Assembly: GCF_036288925.1 (NCBI RefSeq)
Contig: NZ_CP127167.1
Coordinates: forward strand, 2,046,001-2,110,000
Length of the DNA stretch: 64,000 nucleotides
Reading direction: 5' to 3'
From: Haemophilus parainfluenzae
GTDB taxonomy: Bacteria; Pseudomonadota; Gammaproteobacteria; Enterobacterales; Pasteurellaceae
Shown here: positions 19,974-28,532 of the stretch, piece by piece
Position numbering within the stretch: the first letter of the stretch is position 1
How the letters are laid out: each line of letters begins with the position of its first letter
The notes under the pieces: generated by a model
Told to the model about the DNA's origin: nothing
Databases searched by the model: none
Seen by the model: the letters and a program-made list of their open reading frames with translations, nothing else
Program-made: the position numbers and the translations under genes

Positions 19974-20259
19974 GTTTCAGCGTAATCACCTACAAATGGA
20001 CTATTATAGCGAGAGCTACCAAGATTTTGAACGTGACTTCTACCGCTACTCTAACATGAATATTCCATTGACCTTCCTAACTGATGATATCCTAAAAACA
20101 ATGGCGACTTCACGTAAGAATTACTTTGTCCTCAATAAGGAAAAGTCCAGAGATAACCGCGATCACTTCTTCATATTTGAAGTAAGTACCGTAGATGAGA
20201 ATCCGCTAATCTATCATTATACATATAAGAAAACTACAATATATTTAGCAGAAAAATAG
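19960..20259 (+). CDS. DUF5960-type small protein of MEGA/Tn5252
   Basis: The frame is open earlier, but the ATG at 19960 has GAGGAGGTG just upstream and gives a 99-residue protein that overlaps the preceding ORF by 14 bases. It is rich in Tyr, Phe and Asp (YYSESYQDFERDFYRYS). I associate it with DUF5960 proteins of streptococcal mobile elements. Function unknown. Confidence 0.6.
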   Translation: MNQLEFQRNHLQMDYYSESYQDFERDFYRYSNMNIPLTFLTDDILKTMATSRKNYFVLNKEKSRDNRDHFFIFEVSTVDENPLIYHYTYKKTTIYLAEK

Positions 20260-20289
20260 GAGCAGTTCAATTGACTGTTCCTATTTTTA
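20252..20289 (+). terminator. Terminator after the small-ORF operon
   Basis: AAAAATAGGA-CAGT and ACTG-TCCTATTTTTA form a stem of about 13 pairs around a 7-base loop. It overlaps the stop of the 99-residue ORF, and could also serve convergent msr(D) transcription. Confidence 0.75.
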
Positions 20290-20376
20290 ATATTCATAAA
20301 ATCTAAAGTCTTTATACTCTTTAACAATGGAGTCGCCAACCAGAACAGACTATACTGACCAGCGACTACCTTAAAT

Positions 20377-21840
20377 TTAATGTTTCAGATTTATTTTCTT
20401 ATCTCTAATTTCATAAACTACATCTGCTACATTTTCGAGTAATCGTTTATCGTGGGTGATAAACACGATAGTTCCGGTGTACTCCTTCATTAGTATTTCC
20501 AAAGCCTCTAAACTTGGTATGTCAAGGAAGTTACTGGGTTCATCCATTATTAGGATGTTATATCTACCCATGAGCATTTTAGCAAGCAACAATTTTATAA
20601 TTTCTCCACCGCTTAAAACAGATAAACTTTTTCCAATATCGTTCTGTTTGAACCCCATAGATGCTAGCACTGAACGAATTTCTGATATATTGTAGTCACA
20701 ATCCTTCTGCATAAACTCCATAACATTCTGATTACTGTTGTACTTGTAACCATTCTGTGCAAAGTAACCTATTTTTGCCTTAGGCGAAATAGAAATTCCT
20801 TCTTCATGGTTTAAGATCATTTGGATTAAAGTTGTTTTTCCGATTCCATTACCACCAGTTAACGCCACTTTTGCTCCTAACGGAATTTGAAAAGATGCAT
20901 TTTCAAACAGAGCCTTATCCCCAAATACTTTATTAATTTCTGCACCGACTATAGGGTATGGATTATGGAGCTCCAATGCTTTACTTTGCCTGAAACGAAT
21001 TCTGCGAATGCCTTCCGGAGCTTCTACTTTTCCTAAGGCCGCAATCCTGTGCTCTAGGGTTTTAGCAGCATTATACATCTTTTTTTCCTTACTTCCTATT
21101 GATTTTTGATGAGCTAAACGCCCTCCGTCTTCAGTACTTTTTTTCTTTGAAGAACCTTTTGCCTTCTGTTCTATTTTACGAGCCTGTTTTCGCTTTTCCT
21201 CCGCAGCCCTTTCCAATCGGGCACGTTCCGCAATAAATTGTTCGTATTCTGCAGCTTGGCTCTTACGTTCTTCCTCTTTCTGACGAAGATAATCAGAATA
21301 GTTTCCCCAATACTCAGTGATTTTGCCATCTTTCAGTTCCCATATTTTATCTACTATTTCATCAAGAAAATAGCGGTCATGGCTAATAACTAACAGTGCA
21401 CCTGTAAAATATTTTAGCTGTCCTATTAGAAAATCAATTCCTTCACGGTCTAAATGGCTCGTAGGTTCATCCGCTAAAATACCATGAACCTGTGCCGATA
21501 AGGCCTGTGCTATTTTAAGCCTTGTTTCTTCACCACCGCTCATAGTCTGTATATTTAATTGCTCAACACCTAGCTTGCCTACAAGTGCAAAATCTTTTTC
21601 CTCCTGCAGAGTTACTTCGTCCAACTGGGGAATATAGGCAAGTTCACCCAGACGATTCATTTTACATCCTGGGGGAGTTAATTCTCCTAAAAGTACCCTG
21701 AGTAAAGTGCTTTTTCCAGCACCATTTGCTCCTACTAAACCAATACGGTCATAATCATATACTTCTAATTCATTTATATCTAAAACATCGCGTCCTTTGA
21801 ATTCCACACGAATGTCTTTTGCTTTTAATATTAATTCCAT
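20377..21840 (-). CDS. msr(D): ABC-F ribosomal protection protein Msr(D) (Mel)
   Basis: A 487-residue ABC-F ATPase without membrane segments; it binds ribosomes and relieves macrolide and ketolide inhibition, acting together with Mef. Two ABC domains are complete: Walker [10 protein letters not shown] (37-45), signature [10 protein letters not shown] and Walker [12 protein letters not shown] in the first; [20 protein letters not shown] and [12 protein letters not shown] in the second. The interdomain linker is charged and helical (about 190-260), the part that reaches the peptidyl-transferase centre in this class. Sits 119 bases downstream of mef with GGAGG before its ATG, so cotranscribed. 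Confidence 0.97.
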
Positions 21841-21959
21841 AACATTTCCTCCTGTCTATAATCGCATGCTTTCATTTGCTTGTATGCAGGGAAAACCCTG
21901 CGATTTTAGCAGGAAGAGTTACATGAAAATAAGATACATAAATATTCCTCCAATATTGT

Positions 21960-23177
21960 TTATTTTAAATCTAATTTTCTAACCTCAGTTATCATTTGGC
22001 AAACTATAGCAATGCCAATAATTAAAATACCTGATAGTAAAAACCAATGATTTACACCGATTTTATCAGCAAAGAATCCAGAAAGAATTAACCCAATTGG
22101 CATAGCAAGTGACATGATACTTCCGATCAAAGAAAATACACGTCCTAAATATTCAGGCTTAATTTTCTCCTGAAAAAGAGCTGTTTGCACACCGCTATAA
22201 AATGGCACCGAAAGCCCCATTATTGCACAGCAAACTACGAATATTACAAATCCATTTGGAGGAAGTATTCCCGAAACGGCTAAACTGGTCCCCATTATAA
22301 AAAATGAACTTGTTATTAGTAATACATGCTTTTCGAAGCCCCCTAATCTTCCTAATAATAAGCCTCCTGCTAGCATCCCAAATGCAAAGGAAATTTCCGT
22401 AATAGAAATATGCACAGGTGTTCCATTAAAGTGTTCCATGCTTATTAAAGGAAATAGTGCATTGATTGGCATATAAACAAAAGTATATAGTGTTCCTAAG
22501 AGTAATAAGGCAAACAATCCTTTGTTTTGTCTCAGAACCACAACTCCTTCTTTCATCTCCCTTATGAAATTTGGTTCTAAACTTTGCACTTGATTACCCA
22601 GCTTAGGTATACGTACAATTGCTACCGTAATAGATGCAATCACAGCACCCAATACGTCGATGGCAATAATAGCATTTAAATCCCAAACGGAGTATAAGAG
22701 TGCTGCAACTGCCGGACTAACAATATAGCTTATAGACTGCAAAGACTGACTATAGCCTGCGCATTTCGTTAGCTGTTCTTCTGGTACTAAAAGTGGTGTA
22801 ACCGCATTGAGTGCTGGGGTATGAAAAGCTGTTCCAATGCTACGGATAAACAATACTATCATAATCATCCAGACAGGTAGCTCCATACAGAATGCAACAA
22901 TAGCAAGCACTGCACCAGCTGCTGCGATAATTAAATCGGCACCAATCATTATCTTCTTCCTATCATGACGATCCACTAGCACACCAATGGCAGGTCCCAA
23001 AATCGCATAGGGTAAAAAACCTACTAATGAAGCCATAGACAAGACCATCGCAGATCCTGTTTTTTCTGTAAGGTAAAAAATAATCGCCATTTGCAGGATG
23101 GCACTAGTGATTAATGATACTGCTTGCCCTGCCCATATTGCATAAAATTTTCGTTTCCAATTGTTGTATTTTTCCAT
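21960..23177 (-). CDS. mef: Macrolide efflux MFS transporter Mef(E)/Mef(A)
   Basis: A 405-residue major facilitator protein that exports 14- and 15-membered macrolides using the proton gradient. About 12 membrane segments are visible, with the loop 2-3 MFS motif GVLVDRHDRKKIMIGAD (residues about 66-82). Length and ends (MEKYNNWKRKFYAIW to RKLDLK) are those of Mef proteins. Genetic context (MEGA) suggests the mef(E) allele, but I cannot separate Mef(E) from Mef(A) reliably by eye. Regulated by the leader just upstream; forms an operon with msr(D). Confidence 0.96.
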   Translation of the reverse strand: MEKYNNWKRKFYAIWAGQAVSLITSAILQMAIIFYLTEKTGSAMVLSMASLVGFLPYAILGPAIGVLVDRHDRKKIMIGADLIIAAAGAVLAIVAFCMELPVWMIMIVLFIRSIGTAFHTPALNAVTPLLVPEEQLTKCAGYSQSLQSISYIVSPAVAALLYSVWDLNAIIAIDVLGAVIASITVAIVRIPKLGNQVQSLEPNFIREMKEGVVVLRQNKGLFALLLLGTLYTFVYMPINALFPLISMEHFNGTPVHISITEISFAFGMLAGGLLLGRLGGFEKHVLLITSSFFIMGTSLAVSGILPPNGFVIFVVCCAIMGLSVPFYSGVQTALFQEKIKPEYLGRVFSLIGSIMSLAMPIGLILSGFFADKIGVNHWFLLSGILIIGIAIVCQMITEVRKLDLK

Positions 23178-23239
23178 TTATATTATCTCCTGCATATTAT
23201 TTTGCTTGAATTTCTATTTTGAATAGCATTCTAGGCAAT

Positions 23240-23283
23240 AAAAAATGCAGGCCAAACCCCACAATGTGGCTTTTGGTCTGCAT
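23240..23283 (-). terminator. mef attenuator hairpin
   Basis: On the minus strand, ATGCAGACCAAAAGCCACA pairs with TGTGG and GGTTTGGCCTGCAT and is followed by TTTTTT. It lies between the leader peptide and mef, and is the expected terminator of macrolide-dependent transcription attenuation. Confidence 0.8.
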
Positions 23284-23444
23284 ACATACAATTTGGAAAC
23301 ATTCATATTAAAGACATAGTTAAATAAAGGTATAGTTAAATAACCAATATCCTCACCGTAACTAATGAATGCTCAATATCGTATAAATAAGCACAACAAA
23401 AAAGCCTATCATCGGGTATAGATTCTGCTTTTTTTATTGCCAGC

Positions 23445-23471
23445 TTATCTTAAACGCATTGAGGCTGTCAT
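23445..23471 (-). CDS. mefL: mef leader peptide MTASMRLR
   Basis: An eight-codon ORF, MTASMRLR, with AGGAGG ten bases before its ATG (complement of 23481-23487). This is the leader known to stall ribosomes with erythromycin-class drugs, through its Arg-Leu-Arg end, and so induce mef/msr(D). All codons are intact, so inducible control is probably preserved in this Gram-negative host. Confidence 0.9.
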   Translation of the reverse strand: MTASMRLR

Positions 23472-23511
23472 AGTTTCGGTTCCTCCTACATCTTTGTTTA
23501 TATCAATTTAT

Positions 23512-23540
23512 AGTATAACACAACAAGATGATATGTTCAA
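23512..23540 (-). promoter_or_regulatory. mef-msr(D) operon promoter
   Basis: On the minus strand TTGAAC (23540-23535), a 17-base spacer and TATACT (23517-23512), about 40 bases upstream of the leader peptide start. Confidence 0.75.
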
Positions 23541-23562
23541 TATAAAAGTTATGGAATGAGAC

Positions 23563-23733
23563 TCATACTTCCAATTCGATGCCAGATTTAAAGGATATGA
23601 CGAAGTTTTCTTCATAGACTGTAACGCTCTGGATTATCTTCCTTAGTAGCAAGCGATTAGCTTTCACAAAATCTTCTGTTTGTAGTTTTAAAAATTCATC
23701 AGGATTTTCTAACTCAACCTCAAAATATTTCAT
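23563..23733 (-). pseudogene. Remnant resembling the C-terminus of a large serine recombinase
   Basis: A 56-codon ORF from an ATG at 23733 with GAGGGA upstream (the frame stays open to 23790). It ends VYEENFVISFKSGIELEV, the beta-strand pattern I associate with the last residues of large serine recombinases, and is preceded by a helical segment rich in Leu, Arg and Lys. No catalytic domain is present. It may be a leftover of the recombinase that once moved part of the island, or a small standalone protein. Confidence 0.4.
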
Positions 23734-23778
23734 TTTACATTCCCTCATTTCATTTATTGATAAATTGAGTTTGCAAAA

Positions 23779-23805
23779 AAGAGTGGACAATTTTTGTCTA
23801 CTCTT
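23779..23805. repeat. 12-base inverted repeat at the right edge of the island
   Basis: AAGAGTGGACAA (23779-23790), TTT, TTGTCTACTCTT (23794-23805); one mismatch between arms. It is the last structured sequence before host-like DNA leading to the tRNA genes. It could be a terminator of the remnant ORF region or a recombination end. Confidence 0.55.
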
Positions 23806-23886
23806 AACCTTTAAAATAGTTTTTTTTAATCGATTTGAAGTTGCCTAAATTATTACTTATTATATAAAAAAATAGAGAAAATAAGA

Positions 23887-23961
23887 TGGCTGGGGTACTA
23901 GGATTCGAACCTAGGGATGCCGAGATCAAAACCCGGTGCCTTACCGCTTGGCGATACCCCA
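23887..23961 (-). tRNA. tRNA-Gln (anticodon TTG), copy 2
   Basis: A 75-base gene including encoded CCA, with cloverleaf arms, the T-loop GTTCGAATC and anticodon loop TTTTGAT. It is identical in sequence to the upstream copy and is last in the Met-Leu-Gln-Gln order on the minus strand. The resistance island begins about 80 bases beyond its 3' end. Confidence 0.95.
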
Positions 23962-24008
23962 ACTGAAATTCTTTGATTGGAAATAAAGAAGATTTTATTT
24001 AGATAGTA

Positions 24009-24083
24009 TGGCTGGGGTACTAGGATTCGAACCTAGGGATGCCGAGATCAAAACCCGGTGCCTTACCGCTTGGCGATACCCCA
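24009..24083 (-). tRNA. tRNA-Gln (anticodon TTG), copy 1
   Basis: Identical to the other tRNA-Gln copy, which starts 122 bases away. The spacer between the two is unrelated AT-rich DNA, so only the tRNA itself is duplicated. Confidence 0.95.
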
Positions 24084-24110
24084 ACTACTATTTGACTACA
24101 AGCTGATAAA

Positions 24111-24195
24111 TGGTGCGGGACGAGGGACTTGAACCCACACACCTCTCGGCGCCAGAACCTAAATCTGGTGCGTCTACCAATTTCGCCAGTCCCGC
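24111..24195 (-). tRNA. tRNA-Leu (anticodon TAG)
   Basis: An 85-base gene with a long variable arm and encoded CCA; anticodon loop TTTAGGT. Confidence 0.95.
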
Positions 24196-24200
24196 AAATT

Positions 24201-24277
24201 TGGTGGCTACAGCGAGATTCGAACTTGCGACCCCAACATTATGAGTGTTGTGCTCTAACCAACTGAGCTATGTAGCC
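24201..24277 (-). tRNA. tRNA-Met (anticodon CAT, elongator)
   Basis: A 77-base gene with encoded CCA; anticodon loop CTCATAA. The acceptor stem pairs fully at its first base, and the anticodon stem lacks three G-C pairs, so it is elongator rather than initiator tRNA. First gene of the four-tRNA operon. Confidence 0.93.
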
Positions 24278-24304
24278 ATCATTTGCTTTACCTTATCGGC
24301 TTTG

Positions 24305-24341
24305 CGGGGCGTATTATCCTGATTTGACCTATTCTCGTCAA
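24305..24341 (-). promoter_or_regulatory. Promoter of the tRNA operon
   Basis: On the minus strand TTGACG (24341-24336), 17 bases, GATAAT (24318-24313), followed by the GC-rich discriminator CGCCCCGC, as in stringently controlled tRNA promoters. Confidence 0.75.
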
Positions 24342-24400
24342 TCATTTTTTTGCAAAAAACGGATTTTTTGATTTAGTTGATTATAAATAAAACGCTTTTG

Positions 24401-25144
24401 CTATTTTTTGTTCACATCAAGAACGGAGATCATTCCCACAAAATGCTTCCAATGCAAAGAGCTAAATTGCCCTGGAATGTACCAATTAGAAATGGTTCCA
24501 TCAAGATATAAAGCATCCTGGCAACCAATTTTAAGCAAACCTTGACTCAAGGTATAAAGATTAGGCTCACCTTTTATCGTCATCAAAAATAGTAATTCAT
24601 TTTGCTTCGTCAAACACACTGCATTACGCTTATGATAGCTTTCTAGATTTGCTTTAAATTGCGAATTCATTTTGCCATGAATAATCAACATCGGGCCTGA
24701 TTGCAACGCAAAATCCGGCTTGAGTTTGCTTTTCTGATAATCCGCTGTTGTTAAAATGTAGGGCTTATTTTTTGCAATGGCAAACACACCATTGGGTTGT
24801 ACATGAAAGTTACCTTTGCCTGATTTTGTATTTAACGCATTGAGCTCTTTTCCATGCTCAATCCATAATCCCGCTGGCGTGTTATTCATGCTATAAATGC
24901 CTGCATTCATGATCATTTTCACGTTATAGCTAGGCTCTAAGGCATTTTTGAGACGCGTTAAACTTTGATAATCTTTACCTTCGGCATCTTTCCAATGTAG
25001 CTGTACTTCTTCGGGCTTTGCTTGAAAAATTCCGTAAGTAATATTGCCATCATCAAAAGTTCGGTATTCCGCTAGGGCTGGCACACTCATCAGTAACGAT
25101 GCGCTACTGAAAAGTGCGGTCAAAAATTTAATCGTTTTTTTCAT
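24401..25144 (-). CDS. Secreted phosphodiester glycosidase-like protein (NAGPA/DUF2233, YigE type)
   Basis: 247 residues with a signal peptide (Lys-Lys-Thr-Ile-Lys, hydrophobic core, cut after Ala-Leu-Ala at about 25). The body matches the phosphodiester glycosidase (NAGPA) fold: [35 protein letters not shown] and the late [15 protein letters not shown] segment with the family Asp-Gly. Its periplasmic substrate is unknown. The start codon overlaps the end of hemA by 17 bases, so coupled translation is possible. Confidence 0.8.
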   Translation of the reverse strand: MKKTIKFLTALFSSASLLMSVPALAEYRTFDDGNITYGIFQAKPEEVQLHWKDAEGKDYQSLTRLKNALEPSYNVKMIMNAGIYSMNNTPAGLWIEHGKELNALNTKSGKGNFHVQPNGVFAIAKNKPYILTTADYQKSKLKPDFALQSGPMLIIHGKMNSQFKANLESYHKRNAVCLTKQNELLFLMTIKGEPNLYTLSQGLLKIGCQDALYLDGTISNWYIPGQFSSLHWKHFVGMISVLDVNKK

Positions 25145-26450
25145 TTAAAGGATGGGTTAAATGCAACGCATTTGAAAAGGCATGCAACCCTTCTGCATTA
25201 CCCGATCTCATCATGGATTGCATGGTTTGGGTTGGCGCATGAATGAGTTTATTCGTTAATTTATAACTCAATTCTTGCAGAATTTTTTCAGCATTCTCGC
25301 CTTGTTGAATTTGGTGTAAGGCTTTTTCGAGTAATTCTTGGCGAGTATTCTCTGCCTCATCACGATAATGACGAATCAAATTGGAGAACTGATGAACCTT
25401 CAACCACTCAAAGAAATCCGTGCATTCTTGTGTAATGATATCTTGCGCCTGCTCTGATGCTTGCTCACGTTGAGAAAGATTGCGTTGGATAATATCTTGC
25501 AAATCATCCACGGTGTAATGATACACACTTTCTAATTCCGAGACGTTTTCATCAATATCACGCGGTACCGCAATATCCACCATCAAAGTCGGTTTAAATT
25601 GGCGTGCTTTTTCCGCAATTTCAGCCATCGCTTTGGTGATTAAAACATTCGGGCTGCCTGTTGAGCTGATGACAATATCCGCTTGATTTAAAGGTGTTTG
25701 CAACTCTTCAAGAGAATACACCTCTATCGGTGTATTAGACGCTAAGTTTTCCACCAGCTGTTCAGCGCGAGATAAAGTGCGGTTAGCAATCATCAATTTT
25801 TTTACGCCGTGGCGTAATAAATGACGGCTTACCAATTCAATAGTTTCCCCTGCCCCAACAAGCAAAATTTGTAGTTCACGTAAAGATTCAAAAATCTGAC
25901 GCGCCAGGCTACAAGCCGCATAAGCCACCGATACAGCGCTTTCACCAATATTGGTTTCAGTACGCACTCGTTTTGCTGTTGCAAAGGTTTTTTGGAACAA
26001 ACGAGAAAGCGTGCTTGAAAGTGGAATATTCGCCGCTTGATAATAATCTTCACTGATTTGGAACGCTTGTTTCACCTGTCCTAAAATTTGCGGCTCGCCC
26101 AAAATTAATGAATCCAAACCACACGCCACGCGCATTAAATGATTTGCTGCTTGTTGATTTTGATGTGTGTAAATACTTTTATTTAATTCATCTACAGAAA
26201 GCTGATGAATGTTAGCAAACCAATTTATACAGTTCGTTTGCCATTGCTTACACTCTTGGGGTGAAATTTGACGATGGTGAAGATAAATCTCTGTACGGTT
26301 ACAGGTAGAAAGAATAACCGCACTTTCAGCCAAATCTTGTTGGTGAATTTGTTGTAAGGCAAGCTGCCGCTTTTCTTCAGAAAAAGCGACTTTCTCACGA
26401 ACAGCGACAGAAGCTGTTTTATGATTAATGCCTAGAACAAGAAGGGTCAT
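25128..26450 (-). CDS. hemA: Glutamyl-tRNA reductase
   Basis: First committed step of C5 heme synthesis: NADPH-dependent reduction of glutamyl-tRNA to glutamate semialdehyde. The N-terminal signature [14 protein letters not shown] (7-20) and catalytic Cys50 in Ser-Thr-Cys-Asn-Arg-Thr-Glu are present, with a Rossmann domain ([11 protein letters not shown]) and a C-terminal dimerisation helix. Length 440 is slightly above the E. coli enzyme. Many Haemophilus influenzae strains lack heme synthesis; presence here agrees with H. parainfluenzae, which does not need haemin (X factor). Confidence 0.97.
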   Translation of the reverse strand: MTLLVLGINHKTASVAVREKVAFSEEKRQLALQQIHQQDLAESAVILSTCNRTEIYLHHRQISPQECKQWQTNCINWFANIHQLSVDELNKSIYTHQNQQAANHLMRVACGLDSLILGEPQILGQVKQAFQISEDYYQAANIPLSSTLSRLFQKTFATAKRVRTETNIGESAVSVAYAACSLARQIFESLRELQILLVGAGETIELVSRHLLRHGVKKLMIANRTLSRAEQLVENLASNTPIEVYSLEELQTPLNQADIVISSTGSPNVLITKAMAEIAEKARQFKPTLMVDIAVPRDIDENVSELESVYHYTVDDLQDIIQRNLSQREQASEQAQDIITQECTDFFEWLKVHQFSNLIRHYRDEAENTRQELLEKALHQIQQGENAEKILQELSYKLTNKLIHAPTQTMQSMMRSGNAEGLHAFSNALHLTHPLNEKND

Positions 26451-26585
26451 AAAAACCTAATAAAAACAACCGCACTTTTATGAATAGGCGGCTTAAGTAG
26501 AAAGTAAAAGTTTCGCTATTTTAATGAATTGTTGAGAATTGAGCAAATTTCAAGAGAAAAAACTCAAACAAATAACTAAAATGAG

Positions 26586-27287
26586 TTAAAACTTATCTTT
26601 CGCTAAACGCCATTGTGTAAATTCGTCTAAATTTTTTGCTTGTAAAAACGGGTTAATTTGTTTCTCTAATCCAATCGTTGTTGGCAAACTCGGTTTACCC
26701 TCTGCTCGATAACGTTCCACCAAAACACGTTGATTTTTGACCGCACTTTTATCCGCCAATACGGTTTCCGCAAAAGCTAAATTACCCAGCGTATATTCAT
26801 GAGCCGGGCAAACCACGGTTTCATTCGGTAATTGCTTAAAACGCTGCATGGTTTCAAACATTTGAGCAAAATTTCCCGTGAACACGCGACCACAGCCCGC
26901 AGAAAATAACGCATCGCCGCAAAATAGATGCCCATCCACCAAATAGCTGACATGCCCTGCCGTATGTCCACCACTTGGTAAAACCTCTATATGATAATGT
27001 GCCGTATCAATCACTCCCCTATCCGCGATATCGGTTGCCCCTTTATCTGCACATTCTGTTGGACCGAAAACTGGCACATTGGGATAATATTGCTTAAACG
27101 CCGCGACACCTTGCACATGATCATCGTGATTATGGGTTAATAACACCGCCTCTACGCCTAGCTTATGGGATTCTAAATACGGAATTAAACGGGTTATTTC
27201 TGGGATATCGATCACAATTACGGGGAAATTTTCTCGTCTATAAAGCCAAATATAGTTATCATTGAGCGCAGGAATAGGAACTAGCAT
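26586..27287 (-). CDS. gloB: Hydroxyacylglutathione hydrolase (glyoxalase II)
   Basis: Metallo-beta-lactamase-fold enzyme that hydrolyses S-D-lactoylglutathione. The metal motif Thr-His-Asn-His-Asp-Asp-His (51-57), the [14 protein letters not shown] and [13 protein letters not shown] segments, and the later [10 protein letters not shown] are all seen. At 233 residues it is of the short bacterial type. Divergent from the methyltransferase gene, with start codons 10 bases apart. Confidence 0.93.
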   Translation of the reverse strand: MLVPIPALNDNYIWLYRRENFPVIVIDIPEITRLIPYLESHKLGVEAVLLTHNHDDHVQGVAAFKQYYPNVPVFGPTECADKGATDIADRGVIDTAHYHIEVLPSGGHTAGHVSYLVDGHLFCGDALFSAGCGRVFTGNFAQMFETMQRFKQLPNETVVCPAHEYTLGNLAFAETVLADKSAVKNQRVLVERYRAEGKPSLPTTIGLEKQINPFLQAKNLDEFTQWRLAKDKF

Positions 27288-27297
27288 AAATTACCTT

Positions 27298-28014
27298 ATG
27301 AAAATAGGATTAACATTGAATTGGAAAGCCAAATGGCACAAACCACTTCTTTCACCTGAAAGTTGGCAAGCATTACCACAAGGTGAAGCCTATTGTAACG
27401 TATTAACCGATTATTTTGCCCAATGGACACCAAAAATTTTAGGCTATCAAATTCTGAAAATCGGTGCTTTAAGTGGTGAAATCGCCTTTGACTTGCCTTT
27501 ACGTCACCAAATTGTCTTAGCTGAAAAAACAGTGCATTTTTCTACCGCACTTTTAAATGAAAGTGATAGCTTGCTCCAAGCATCGCCGTTAGCCTTGCCT
27601 TTTATTGAAAAAGAAATGGATGCCTGCTTGTTGGCAAACACCTTAAATTTTGCGCAAGATCCTCATCAAATATTGCGTGAAGCACATCGTGTTTTAAAGG
27701 ATGACGGCTGGATTTTCATCACGTTATTTAATCCGATGAGTCCATTACTTTTCAAACCGAAATTAGGTGAGTTTAAATTCCGACAATATGCTACTTGGCG
27801 AGTCATTGACTGGCTATCGTTATTAAATTTTGATGTGATTGCAGAAGAAAGACTAGCCATAAAACAAGAAAAGAGTACGCTCTGCTCTCCGCTTACTGTA
27901 ATCGTTGCCCAAAAACGAACTTATCCCTTAACACTGAATCCAGAGAAAGCGCGATCAAAAATGCCGGCGTTTTTAGAGCCGGCAGGTGCATTTAAAGAAA
28001 TCAGAACAGAATGA
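27298..28014 (+). CDS. SAM-dependent methyltransferase (YafS type)
   Basis: The frame opens at 27262, but the ATG at 27298 avoids overlap with gloB and gives 238 residues starting Met-Lys-Ile-Gly-Leu-Thr-Leu-Asn-Trp. The Methyltransf_11 region is around LLANTLNFAQDPHQILREAHRVLKDDGWIFITLFNP. Neighbouring gloB is also its partner in E. coli (gloB-yafS divergent), which supports the assignment. Substrate unknown. Confidence 0.8.
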   Translation: MKIGLTLNWKAKWHKPLLSPESWQALPQGEAYCNVLTDYFAQWTPKILGYQILKIGALSGEIAFDLPLRHQIVLAEKTVHFSTALLNESDSLLQASPLALPFIEKEMDACLLANTLNFAQDPHQILREAHRVLKDDGWIFITLFNPMSPLLFKPKLGEFKFRQYATWRVIDWLSLLNFDVIAEERLAIKQEKSTLCSPLTVIVAQKRTYPLTLNPEKARSKMPAFLEPAGAFKEIRTE

Positions 28015-28353
28015 TTATTCTGTCACTTCTTTGATTACTGCAGAAGATGCATTATTCATTACAGACTCAACGCCTTTTTCTGCTGCAGCTTGAGAAGAAT
28101 AATATTGGCTACGACCAATTTCTTGGTGGTTAGCCGCTTTTAAAATGAAGTAAGGTTTGTCATTTTTCGCTACGCGATATTCAAAGTTTTTCGCATCCAC
28201 ACCATTTTTTTGCACTGATGCAATGCCGTTTTCAGCTGATGCTTTTGTTTTGTAAAGTTCGCTAGTTAAAATAACTTGTCCGTTTGCTGCTTTTAAGTTG
28301 AACATAAATTGTCCGTCTTTAGCCACTTTTAATTCATAAAATCCTTGAGCCAT
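28015..28353 (-). CDS. YegP/DUF1508 family protein
   Basis: 112 residues from the ATG at 28353, which has GGGAG nearby (four codons shorter than the open frame). Two DUF1508 repeats are visible: FYELKVAKDGQFMFNLKAANGQVILTSE-type and the second FEYRVAKNDKPYFILKAANHQEIGRSQ-type. Function unknown. Its stop is adjacent to the methyltransferase stop (convergent, no gap). Confidence 0.85.
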   Translation of the reverse strand: MAQGFYELKVAKDGQFMFNLKAANGQVILTSELYKTKASAENGIASVQKNGVDAKNFEYRVAKNDKPYFILKAANHQEIGRSQYYSSQAAAEKGVESVMNNASSAVIKEVTE

Positions 28354-28532
28354 GATGTCTCCCAATTGATTGATTTGTTTATAATTTTACCTACACAGAA
28401 AACGCCTTTCTGCGCCAAGCTAATTTACCCTTAAAAATCAAGGAAAACAAGCGCTAAAGCGTATAAATTTTATGCTTGATTAGCATCTCAAACTCCCCTA
28501 TGATCCGAAAGTTTTTTATAACAGGAACAATT

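Larger units (their letters stand above)
18779..23562. mobile_element. MEGA-type macrolide efflux segment
   Basis: Contains, left to right, a umuC 3' fragment and three small overlapping ORFs on the plus strand, then msr(D) and mef on the minus strand with the mef leader. This is the gene content of the streptococcal macrolide efflux genetic assembly (MEGA), whose right-hand ORFs derive from Tn5252. The msr(D)-mef spacer is 119 bases, the value I recall for MEGA. The right boundary is set only by the end of the mef promoter region and is uncertain. Confidence 0.8.
16403..23805. mobile_element. tet(M)-MEGA resistance island (truncated composite of Tn916-like and MEGA DNA)
   Basis: A block of about 7.4 kb of Gram-positive-type DNA between a Haemophilus lipoprotein gene and host tRNA genes. 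The left part is the tet(M) module of Tn916 with its leader; the right part, joined inside the Tn916 orf6/KTR gene, is a MEGA-type segment with a umuC fragment, three small ORFs, msr(D) and mef. The end carries a recombinase-like remnant and a 12-base inverted repeat. It has no uptake signals, integrase, excisionase, relaxase or conjugation genes, so it looks unable to move by itself and probably spreads by natural transformation. Both ends are approximate: no target duplication or clear terminal repeat was found. Confidence 0.85.

Noticed and set aside
21960..23177. Calling the transporter firmly Mef(E) instead of Mef(A)
   Set aside because: The alleles are about 90% identical, and I cannot separate them by eye; only MEGA context suggests Mef(E).
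16403..23805. An intact conjugative Tn916/Tn2009 transposon
   Set aside because: No integrase, excisionase, relaxase or conjugation genes are present in or next to the block; Haemophilus core genes flank both sides.
23887..24083. Island integrated by duplication of the tRNA-Gln 3' end
   Set aside because: I found no copy of the tRNA 3' sequence near 16.40 kb and no clear direct repeat between the two ends.
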